64,000 nt of DNA from M55B177 sp034722275 (GTDB lineage Bacteria > Chloroflexota > Dehalococcoidia > GIF9 > AB-539-J10): NCBI GenBank assembly GCA_034722275.1, contig JAYENW010000022.1, positions 4,165 to 68,164 on the forward strand, read 5' to 3'. A model generated the notes under the pieces. That model saw only the letters and a list, made by a program, of their open reading frames with translations. It searched no databases and was not told the origin of the DNA. Made by a program: the position numbers and the translations under genes. Each line of letters opens with the position of its first letter. The first letter of the stretch is position 1. This document shows positions 9,533 to 16,360 of this stretch, piece after piece.

Positions 9533-9700
9533 ATGATGGTGACTTGGTCACATTGGTTGGAAGCAGGTCCTGCAGTTGTGGTGGGTGTTCCAGGTTTTGG
9601 TGGACTGGGCACAGGTGGTTTGATCGCGGTCATTGTTATTGCTGTAATCCTTATCGCTGCTGTCGTGTGGCTCATCAATGGCACCAAAAAGCGTGAGTAA
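9533..9700 (+). CDS. Small single-pass membrane protein, 55 aa
   Basis: I do not recognise this protein. It begins with two ATG codons (9533 and 9536) and encodes 55 residues. An N-terminal part containing WSHWLEAGPAVVV leads into a glycine-rich turn (GFGGLGTGG), then a strongly hydrophobic segment of about 20 residues (IAVIVIAVILIAAVVWLI), and it ends in a positively charged tail, NGTKKRE. This looks like one membrane helix with its C-terminus in the cytoplasm. It lies 50 bases after clpP and 134 before the P1 peptidase. The ribosome site is poor, so expression is uncertain, but the composition is that of a membrane protein rather than chance sequence. Confidence 0.55.
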   Translation: MMVTWSHWLEAGPAVVVGVPGFGGLGTGGLIAVIVIAVILIAAVVWLINGTKKRE

Positions 9701-9834
9701 AAGATAAAATGTCAGGATGAATCAAAGAACAGTTAAAAGCTGCCCCCTTTTTATTCTTTCACTTGTCCTCACCAAATGCTGTGCTGAACTGTGGCAGGCA
9801 AGGCGGTTACATTCCCAGAGTAGTAAGGGGCTTT

Positions 9835-10797
9835 ATGGATATCTCAGGAATCAAGGTTGGGCATTATACTGATCTTGAGGCCGCTACGGGATGCACCGTG
9901 GTTCTCTGTGAACGAGGTGCCATCGCTGGAGTGGATGTTCGCGGGGCAGCTCCGGGAACCAGAGAAACTGATTTACTGCGTCCCATGACACTGGTGGAAA
10001 AGGTTCATGCTGTCCTCCTCACTGGAGGCAGTTCCTTTGGGTTGGATGCTGCTGGGGGTGTTATGCGTTATCTTGAAGAGCGGGGTTGTGGTTATGATGT
10101 GAAGGTAGCAAAGGTGCCTATCGTCCCCGCTGCTGTTATCTTCGACCTTGCTGTAGGTGATGCAGGGGTAAGGCCTGGAATAGATGAAGGGTACCGGGCG
10201 TGTCTTGAAGTCAGGAAGAGTGAGGTAGCGGAGGGCAGCGTAGGTGCTGGCACAGGAGCAACGGTTGGCAGTGTGCTTGGGATAGGCAGAGCGACTAAAG
10301 GTGGGTTGGGGATAGCCAGCCAGAAGATAAGCCGGGAAGTGGTGGTGATGGCCCTTATGGTGGTGAATGCCTTTGGAGATATTGTTGACCCTGAGACGGG
10401 GTTGACTCTGGCGGGCCCGCGGCGCTCTGGTGGTAAAGGTTTCTTAAATACACAAAAACTGCTGAAAAGAAATGAGGCACTGATAAATTCTGCTCTGGTA
10501 AATACTATTATAGGGGTGGTTGTCACCAATGCATCCCTGGCTAAAGAGCAAGCCAATAAGCTGGCACAAATGGCACACGATGGTATTGCCCGTGTCGTGC
10601 GGCCGTCTCATACGATGTTTGATGGTGACACTATTTTCGCGCTCTCCCTGGCTGAGAATCCTGAACTTCAGGCAGGTCTAACAGTGCTGGGGGCAGTAGC
10701 AAGCGAAGTGGTAGCTGTTGCCATTTTACGTGCTATAACCCAGGCCGATTCTTTATTGGGGATACCATCTGTCAAAGATCTGGAACGGAGCAGGTGA
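9835..10797 (+). CDS. P1 family peptidase (DmpA/BapA type aminopeptidase)
   Basis: Members of this family are N-terminal nucleophile hydrolases that mature by self-cleavage and act as aminopeptidases or amidases on small peptides. The protein shows the family landmarks IKVGHYTD at the start, GCTVVLCERGA, LTGGSSFGLDAAGGVM, VGAGTGATVG near the middle, and the conserved C-terminal block NTIIGVVVTNASLAKEQANK followed by MAHDGIARVVRPSHTMFDGD. The nucleophile should be the Thr of the NT pair in that block. The frame is open to 9763 (TTG), but the ATG at 9835 is preceded by TAAGGGG and matches the family N-terminus, so I use it (320 residues). It faces a PfkB gene on the other strand. Physiological substrate unknown. 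Confidence 0.88.
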   Translation: MDISGIKVGHYTDLEAATGCTVVLCERGAIAGVDVRGAAPGTRETDLLRPMTLVEKVHAVLLTGGSSFGLDAAGGVMRYLEERGCGYDVKVAKVPIVPAAVIFDLAVGDAGVRPGIDEGYRACLEVRKSEVAEGSVGAGTGATVGSVLGIGRATKGGLGIASQKISREVVVMALMVVNAFGDIVDPETGLTLAGPRRSGGKGFLNTQKLLKRNEALINSALVNTIIGVVVTNASLAKEQANKLAQMAHDGIARVVRPSHTMFDGDTIFALSLAENPELQAGLTVLGAVASEVVAVAILRAITQADSLLGIPSVKDLERSR

Positions 10798-10864
10798 TAT
10801 CTCAATACAGGATTTCTCGAAGTTCTCAGCGTGGCTATGACAGTTGGCTGACAAAAGAAGAAAT

Positions 10865-11833
10865 TTAAGCAAGGAATTGAGAGAGTTCAGGAAGACCATC
10901 TCTGGCACCCGTCCTGGTCATAGCATAATAAGCCATCCTGTCTCCAAGTTTTCCGCATTGCTCTAAGTCCTTTCCTTTAAGGAGGCCAAAAAGGAACCCG
11001 GCGGCAAAGGCATCCCCAGCCCCGGTAGTTTCTGGCTGGGATTTTCCCGGGATTCCTTCGCCGCTTCTTAACTGCAAATGGCGAAGCTGAGATTCAAGCT
11101 TATATTCTTTGTCTCTGAGACGGATATAGCTAGAAAAAGCTTTCCCTGGCTCTAAAGCTGCTCCCGCGCCCAGGGTGACCACCACAATCTGGCAGCCCAA
11201 CTGAAGGCATTCACTTGCCCCGGTGATGAAATCCTTGCCCGTCAGCCGCTCTATCTCATCTTTATTGCTGAAGAGGATATCTGTCCGCTTGAATAGTGGC
11301 GATAATGCCTTTATCCCTCTATTGACATAAAGCATGCCTGGAGCGAAGCTGAACTTAACTGCGGCTGGCAGCTTTTCTGCCAGCCGCAGTTGGATATTGA
11401 ATTGCTTATCATCTACAAATGACGAAAAGTGGACGACTCTTGCTTGACTTAAATAACTTATGCTTATGTCCTGCCACTCGAGTAAGCTGTTGGCTCCAGA
11501 TGAGACATATATGGAGCGTCTGCCCAGTTTATCGGAAAGACACAAGGTATAGCCTGTGCCTTTCCCCTTTTTAGTTTGAACTTGGCTGGTATCCACGCCT
11601 GCAGTTTCAAAACTTTCGATAGAAGCTTTACCCTGCTCATCGTCTCCTGTAGCGCCAATGAAGCCTGTTTCTATTCCCAGGCGCGACAGTCCATAAATGG
11701 TGTTGGCAGCCGAACCGCCCGGTGTTAGCTTGAGGTGGTGAATTGATGTCTCTCCATCGAGGACAATCTCGTTTACTTGACATAAGCAGTCAATGTTGAT
11801 TGCTCCCATGCCAATCACAGCAATATTCGACAT
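10865..11833 (-). CDS. PfkB family carbohydrate or nucleoside kinase
   Basis: This is a ribokinase-fold sugar or nucleoside kinase of 322 residues. The N-terminal PfkB signature appears as PGGSAANTIYGLSRLG near residues 37-52. The C-terminal signature TTGAGDAFAAGFLFG near 270 contains the catalytic base Asp and the anion hole. GDDEQGK near 62-68 is the usual substrate-side motif. The substrate cannot be assigned from these motifs: ribose, fructose 6-phosphate, adenosine and others share them. It is the last gene of a long minus-strand run and follows the HAD protein after only four bases, so a shared pathway with that phosphatase-like protein and the formyltransferase-like protein upstream is plausible. 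Confidence 0.88.
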   Translation of the reverse strand: MSNIAVIGMGAINIDCLCQVNEIVLDGETSIHHLKLTPGGSAANTIYGLSRLGIETGFIGATGDDEQGKASIESFETAGVDTSQVQTKKGKGTGYTLCLSDKLGRRSIYVSSGANSLLEWQDISISYLSQARVVHFSSFVDDKQFNIQLRLAEKLPAAVKFSFAPGMLYVNRGIKALSPLFKRTDILFSNKDEIERLTGKDFITGASECLQLGCQIVVVTLGAGAALEPGKAFSSYIRLRDKEYKLESQLRHLQLRSGEGIPGKSQPETTGAGDAFAAGFLFGLLKGKDLEQCGKLGDRMAYYAMTRTGARDGLPELSQFLA

Positions 11834-11837
11834 AATA

Positions 11838-12818
11838 TTACCCCAGTTTGGCAGCCTCGGCTCTCACCAGGCGGCGGATTCTCTTGTGAATTTTCAGAGC
11901 TTGAGATATATCTTTAGCCTCGGCCAGCCACTGGAAATGCTCTCTATTACCCTTGCCGCCATTTCTTTCTTTCTCCCTGATCAGGTGTTTTACTGTCTCG
12001 CGTTTACCTTTCTCCCAGGCTTCTAAGGCTACCCAGAGGTCATCCAGGTTGGTAGATGCCAGCCCCATGGTAGCGTAAGGCAGGGCATATTCATTGGCGT
12101 TGAAGGCGATTGCCAGGCCGTTGAGTTTATTTACAGCTTGAAGCATTTTGAAATCGGTGATGCTGTCTCCCACTGCTATCCAGTGGGAAAGTGGTTTCCC
12201 CATCCTGGCACTGAAGCGCTCTAATGCCTCTACTTTGCGTTTTCCGCCCACAGGTTTCACTTCAGTTATCATTCTTCCCGAGCTTGTCCGAGGCAGCTCC
12301 TGCCAGTAAAACTTGTCCAGGACTTCCTTTATCCTGGTATCATCGGTAAGGTCTATAAATTTCTGTTCTGCCTGCTCCAGCAGGGCGAAATCGTCCTCAC
12401 TTAGCAGATGACGAATCTCGTCCAGCAAAAAGGAGGTGCAGGTCACATTTTCTTGTGGTATGCCCAGCCTCTGGGTGATGGGAAGAGCATACTGCTCATA
12501 GCTGGTACTGATGCAGAATATTTGCCAGCTGTAGGCTTTTAATCTGGAGATTAATTCCTGAGTGCCCGGAGTGAATTTGGCTTCCTTTCCCATAGTGGTG
12601 ATTTGTTTTTCTTTTATCCCGTGATAAGCCAGAAAAGGGGTGATAAGCGCCAGCGTATCCCCGGGCTCATAATCCTGCTTGCCCTCCAGAGTCAACAGGT
12701 CATCATAGCGGCTGATGACCTGGAAAAGTTTATCTCCATGGGGCAAAAGCTTCATGAGCTCATAGGCATTGTCTTGAGGTGCCAGAGGGCCCTCAAGGTC
12801 AAAGCAAATCAAATTCAT
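11838..12818 (-). CDS. HAD superfamily hydrolase, EhaR/COG4030-like
   Basis: The protein has haloacid dehalogenase fold motifs: motif I FDLEGPL at residues 6-12 with Asp7 as the nucleophile, a lysine-containing motif III region (VKPVGGKRKVEALERF), and motif IV GDSITDFKML near 220. In classical phosphatases the second acidic residue of motif I is Asp (DxD); here it is Glu (DxE), which I recall from the archaeal EhaR/COG4030 group. A long lysine- and arginine-rich helical tail follows the HAD core. Its start overlaps the end of the formyltransferase-like gene by four bases. A phosphatase role is likely but the substrate is unknown. Confidence 0.8.
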   Translation of the reverse strand: MNLICFDLEGPLAPQDNAYELMKLLPHGDKLFQVISRYDDLLTLEGKQDYEPGDTLALITPFLAYHGIKEKQITTMGKEAKFTPGTQELISRLKAYSWQIFCISTSYEQYALPITQRLGIPQENVTCTSFLLDEIRHLLSEDDFALLEQAEQKFIDLTDDTRIKEVLDKFYWQELPRTSSGRMITEVKPVGGKRKVEALERFSARMGKPLSHWIAVGDSITDFKMLQAVNKLNGLAIAFNANEYALPYATMGLASTNLDDLWVALEAWEKGKRETVKHLIREKERNGGKGNREHFQWLAEAKDISQALKIHKRIRRLVRAEAAKLG

Positions 12819-13600
12819 TGTTGCCTTCCAATTTCGCGGGACACAACCTGGTCTATTTTAGCACTCAGGTCGTATCCTTCGATTATCTTTCCCTGTGCAT
12901 TGGTTATTTTACCTTCTCTTACGCTGATCTCTTTTATACTCAGGGCTTTAAGCGTGGAAACGATGAGAGGGAATTCTCGAGCGAGTTCATGTTCCCGGAT
13001 GAGTTGAAATAACTTTTCTGGCTCGTTTTTCTGCCAGTATTGGTCAAAAGGGCTGCCCTGGATAGGGAAAAGACAGTAACTTACTACGGGACCACGGTCT
13101 AATTGGGGAGTGACCAAATGTATCATGGCTCCAGCTTCCCTGGCTTTATTTCGAATCAATGTCCAGATTACCTCCTGCCAACTACCAGCGGGACCTCCAG
13201 GAGGCGCGGGATGGAGGTTAATCATATTGTACTTGCGGCAAAGCTCCCTTCCCACAATAAGCATGTAGCCCGCGAGAAGACAGATATCAGGGGAAAATGG
13301 TTTGATGCGCTTATCTACCTCTCTGTCATATTTGGGGCGCCAGCCCTTTTGAGACTGCTTCGCCGTGCCCTGAATGATAGTTTTGAACTTTCTGTGAGAG
13401 AAAGAAATAAGGGGTATATCATAGTGCTGAACCAGAGCGAAGAAGTTATCACTTTCTCTTGATTCTCCGGGTTCCCTGTTGCTGAAGACAAAGCTGATTC
13501 TGACCTGGATCTCACCAGCAGCTATGCTTTGCTGAGCCACCTGTAAAAGTTGGCTTGCTGCCTCATCTCTGCCGGTGGAAAACCAACCGATTTTCAGCAA
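12815..13600 (-). CDS. Formyltransferase-like protein (PurN-related fold)
   Basis: This 261-residue protein resembles the formyltetrahydrofolate-using transferase domain. The catalytic triad of that fold can be seen: N-x-H in MINLHPAPPGGPAGSW near residues 136-151, and the Asp of PQLDRGPVV near 180. AGAMIHLVTPQLDRGP matches the GvTvHfv-D-GP pattern of PurN. However, the loop after the histidine (PAPPGGPAGSW) is unlike the HPSLLP of true PurN, and no purine gene is near. The true acceptor is therefore unknown; UDP-sugar or amino-acyl acceptors are also possible for this fold. It overlaps the PHP gene by seven bases and the HAD gene by four, implying tight coupling. Confidence 0.75.
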   Translation of the reverse strand: MLKIGWFSTGRDEAASQLLQVAQQSIAAGEIQVRISFVFSNREPGESRESDNFFALVQHYDIPLISFSHRKFKTIIQGTAKQSQKGWRPKYDREVDKRIKPFSPDICLLAGYMLIVGRELCRKYNMINLHPAPPGGPAGSWQEVIWTLIRNKAREAGAMIHLVTPQLDRGPVVSYCLFPIQGSPFDQYWQKNEPEKLFQLIREHELAREFPLIVSTLKALSIKEISVREGKITNAQGKIIEGYDLSAKIDQVVSREIGRQQ

Positions 13601-14277
13601 GGGTGGTTCTTACCTCCTGTGACGGCTCTCTTCTTCACTTTTGCCCAGGTGCTGGCGAAGTGGACTAAGGGATTGGACCTTTTACCATGTATTGTGCCCT
13701 GCTTGAGACAGTCCAGGAAGTCATCCGCCCCGCTGAATTCGGGCATTTCTACATAAGCTCTGCCAATTTCTCCTGCTGTATGTGCATCGCTTCCAGCACT
13801 GGCAGCCAATCCAGACTTGTTGGCTAATTTCTGAGCCTTGTTGAAGTGGTGGGGGTAAGGTGTACGCGCGTTGAAGACTTCCATGATATCAATTTGAGAT
13901 AGGATTTCCTCGGATAGCAACCTCCTTTGTCTGTCTCCTGGCAATAAAAAGGGGCTTCGCCCAAATGGGTGAGGGATGTTAACCAGCCCACCCTGTTTCC
14001 TGATACGTGCTATTGTCTCCTGAGGAGACAGTCCCTTGGGAATATCTTCACTGAGGAACAATCCCATCAATTCACCGAAAGGGGTAAGGATTTCTTGGGC
14101 AACGATTACCTTGAAGGGGGCTATCTCTTTTAATTTCAGGGCACCGGCAGTGGTGCCGTGGTCAGCTATGGCAACGCAGCTTATGCCTGTTTTGAGGCAA
14201 CGAGTGATTATATCACTCAAGGGTGTCTGACAATCCATGGAATAACAGGTATGAACATGCAGATCAGCCCGCAGCAA
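13594..14277 (-). CDS. PHP domain metal-dependent phosphoesterase
   Basis: A stand-alone PHP domain of 227 residues. The metal-binding motifs are visible in order: DLHVHTCYSMD at residues 5-15, ADHGTTAG near 39-46, a glutamate in VIVAQEILTP, NIPHPFGRSP near 98-107, and SAGSDAHTAGEIG near 160-172. Proteins of this type hydrolyse phosphodiester or phosphomonoester bonds, for example of nucleoside phosphates or histidinol phosphate; the substrate here is not evident. The gene abuts efp directly (14278), and its 3' end overlaps the formyltransferase-like gene. It is distinct from the PHP domain inside DnaE. Confidence 0.87.
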   Translation of the reverse strand: MLRADLHVHTCYSMDCQTPLSDIITRCLKTGISCVAIADHGTTAGALKLKEIAPFKVIVAQEILTPFGELMGLFLSEDIPKGLSPQETIARIRKQGGLVNIPHPFGRSPFLLPGDRQRRLLSEEILSQIDIMEVFNARTPYPHHFNKAQKLANKSGLAASAGSDAHTAGEIGRAYVEMPEFSGADDFLDCLKQGTIHGKRSNPLVHFASTWAKVKKRAVTGGKNHPC

Positions 14278-14838
14278 TTAAGTCACCTTCTCCAGGTATT
14301 CTCCGCTTCGTGTATCAATCTTGAGAACATCATTCTCATTGATAAAAAGGGGAACCTGAACAACAAATCCCGTCTCCATCTTGGCTGGTTTGGTGCCTGC
14401 GGTAGCTCTGTCCCCTTTGAACCCAGGCTCTGTCTCTATCACCCGGAGTTCTACTGTGGTGGGTAATTCCAGGCTTACTACCTTGTCTTCACAGGTCAGG
14501 ATCTCCAAATTCAGCCCTTCTTTGAAATAGTTCAAATCGTCTGTCACTTGATTTGCAGGTATCATCAGCTGTTCATAATTCTCAGTATCCATGAAATAGT
14601 AGAGGTCGCCGTCGTTGTAAAGATATTGAACCAGTCGGTGTTCTAGAAAAGCCGGTTTGAATTTATCACTAGATTGGAAATTTCGTTCTATGACATGGTC
14701 GCTGTGCAAGTCACGAAGTTTTAACTTGATCACGGGTTGCCTCTGCTGCATCTTGACATGCTGGTACTCGATGATCTGATATATTTTACCATCCAGCTCT
14801 ATAGCAATCCCCTTCTTCAATTCTCCAGCACCTATCAT
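14278..14838 (-). CDS. efp: Translation elongation factor P
   Basis: EF-P relieves ribosomes stalled at polyproline stretches. The 186-residue protein has the three beta-barrel domains of the family, with the KOW-like N-terminus, the central OB-fold region (FMDTENYEQLMI) and the C-terminal signature region containing DTRSGEYLEKV. At the tip of domain I, where Lys34 of E. coli EF-P is beta-lysylated, the aligned residue is Gln32 followed by Arg33 (VKMQQRQPVI, checked against the DNA). No epmA, earP or ymfI-like modification gene is in the window. The gene overlaps the upstream peptidase gene by four bases, a peptidase-efp pairing that is common in bacteria. Confidence 0.95.
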   Translation of the reverse strand: MIGAGELKKGIAIELDGKIYQIIEYQHVKMQQRQPVIKLKLRDLHSDHVIERNFQSSDKFKPAFLEHRLVQYLYNDGDLYYFMDTENYEQLMIPANQVTDDLNYFKEGLNLEILTCEDKVVSLELPTTVELRVIETEPGFKGDRATAGTKPAKMETGFVVQVPLFINENDVLKIDTRSGEYLEKVT

Positions 14839-15923
14839 AGAAATCTCCTTTCTCTGTAAACTTTATCTTTCCATGACTTGCTGAGCACACGAACTTTGCC
14901 AGCTTCCAATGTCACCGCATCTTCAATTCTGACGCCACCCCATCCGGCTATGTAGATTCCGGGCTCTATGGTGAAAACCATACCATCGGTGAGAATATCC
15001 TGGGAGTTTGGGCCCAAGGCCGGAAGCTCGTGTACTTCCAGCCCGATACCGTGCCCCAGGCTGTGCCCGAAGTATGCGCTATAGCCGGCGCGGTTGATAA
15101 TCTCTCTGGCTAGCTCATCTGCATTCACTGCACTCATCCCGGCTCGAATTCTCTCTATAGCAAAAAGTTGCGCTTCCAGAACGATGTGATAAACCTCCTC
15201 CAGCCTTTTATCTCTTCCCAGGGAAAAAGTGCGGCTGAAGTCGCTGCAATAGCCATCTATTTTAGCTCCCATATCGATGAGAACTGGTTCTCCCGAGCCA
15301 ATTACCCTTTCCGTGGGATGAGCATGGGGCAAAGCTGAGTTGGGACCTGAAGCCAGGATAATTTCAAAAGGCACTGCCTCACTTCCGTTGTGGCGAAGGA
15401 AGTTCTCTATCTCCCAGGCCACTTCCTTCTCCTTCATACCGGGATGAATTATCTCCTCAAGATATTCAAAAGCCTCGTCAGTTAGCTTTACAGCCTTGCT
15501 GATAAGTTCTAATTCTGCTGCTTCCTTTATAGAACGGAGGTTCTCTATCATTCTGACGGTGGGGACAAGCTCGAGATTGGGTATGGGTTTTGTTACTTCA
15601 CCAAGCTGCTGATAAGTGGCAAAGGGAAGGCTTGTCTCAAATCCTAATCTGTGCCAGTCCAAATCGGATATCAGCTCGGGAAGCCAGTGAGATACTTCAC
15701 CTCTGATTTGAAGCACTTCAAAATTTGCTGTCTCTTTCTTAGCTTGCTCTGTGTAGCGAGAATCGGTAGCCAGAAAAGCATGCTTATCCGAGATGAGCAG
15801 CCATCCTGATGAGCCGCTAAACCCTGAAAGATAGCGCTGATTCTCTGATTGAGAGACCAGAAGGGCATCCAGGCTCTTCTCAGCAATCCTGGGTCGCAAC
15901 TTCTGCAATCGGTTTAAAGTCAA
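14835..15923 (-). CDS. pepP: Xaa-Pro aminopeptidase (M24 family)
   Basis: This dinuclear metallopeptidase removes N-terminal residues in front of proline. The creatinase-like N-terminal domain (LLVSQSENQRYLSGFSGSSG) is followed by the M24 catalytic domain with the ligands Asp and Asp in IDMGAKIDGYCSDFSRTF, His in YFGHSLGHGIGLEVHE, Glu in FTIEPGIYI and Glu in GGVRIEDAV. The open frame extends to 16037, but that would overlap aroQ by 118 bases. I choose the TTG at 15923, which overlaps the aroQ stop as TTGA, has AAGGGAAG upstream, and gives the usual length of 362 residues. It could equally be labelled prolidase-like (pepQ). Confidence 0.9.
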   Translation of the reverse strand: MTLNRLQKLRPRIAEKSLDALLVSQSENQRYLSGFSGSSGWLLISDKHAFLATDSRYTEQAKKETANFEVLQIRGEVSHWLPELISDLDWHRLGFETSLPFATYQQLGEVTKPIPNLELVPTVRMIENLRSIKEAAELELISKAVKLTDEAFEYLEEIIHPGMKEKEVAWEIENFLRHNGSEAVPFEIILASGPNSALPHAHPTERVIGSGEPVLIDMGAKIDGYCSDFSRTFSLGRDKRLEEVYHIVLEAQLFAIERIRAGMSAVNADELAREIINRAGYSAYFGHSLGHGIGLEVHELPALGPNSQDILTDGMVFTIEPGIYIAGWGGVRIEDAVTLEAGKVRVLSKSWKDKVYRERRFL

Positions 15924-16360
15924 CTTTCTTCCCTTAATTCGCTCACTAAAGCTTGTAGGGCAGCGATATATCCTCTCCAGCGCAGTCCGCAGATTTGCCC
16001 TTTGACGATGGGAGCGATGACAGACTTGGCTCGCCATTCTTCACGGCTGTAGATGTTGGATAGATGAACTTCTATTACAGGTAGCCTGGTGTCATCCAGA
16101 GCATCGCGTAAAGCAAGCCCATAGTGGCAGTATGCTCCTGGATTGATAATTATACCATCGGCTGAACTAGATTCCTTTTGAATGAAATCAATGAGTGTTC
16201 CTTCACTGTTGGACTGAAATGTGATTACCTCTACATTTAATGCCTCACTCTCTTTCTTAATCAATGATTCGATCTCAGCCAGGGTTTTATCTCCATATAT
16301 CTTTTTATCTCTCCTGCCCAGCATATTTAGATTTGGTCCCTGGATAACTAAGATTCTCAT
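15920..16360 (-). CDS. aroQ: 3-dehydroquinate dehydratase, type II
   Basis: This enzyme converts 3-dehydroquinate to 3-dehydroshikimate, the third shikimate step. The 146-residue length is typical of the dodecameric type II enzyme. The catalytic tyrosine and arginine lie in the flexible loop region following GPNLNMLGRR, the active-site Asn and His stand in IIINPGAYCHYGLALRDAL, and VIEVHLSNIYSREEWR holds the second histidine and the lid contacts. It supplies the step missing from the aroE-aroC-aroKB cluster at 42.8-47.4 kb. Start and stop overlap topA and pepP by four bases each, so it is embedded in a multi-gene operon unrelated to aromatic synthesis. Confidence 0.95.
   Translation of the reverse strand: MRILVIQGPNLNMLGRRDKKIYGDKTLAEIESLIKKESEALNVEVITFQSNSEGTLIDFIQKESSSADGIIINPGAYCHYGLALRDALDDTRLPVIEVHLSNIYSREEWRAKSVIAPIVKGQICGLRWRGYIAALQALVSELREES

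Noticed and set aside
9763..9834. Upstream extension of the P1 peptidase
   Set aside because: The ATG at 9835 has a ribosome site and matches the family start; the extension does not.
15924..16037. Extension of the Xaa-Pro peptidase into aroQ
   Set aside because: It would overlap aroQ by more than 100 bases and adds residues unlike the family.
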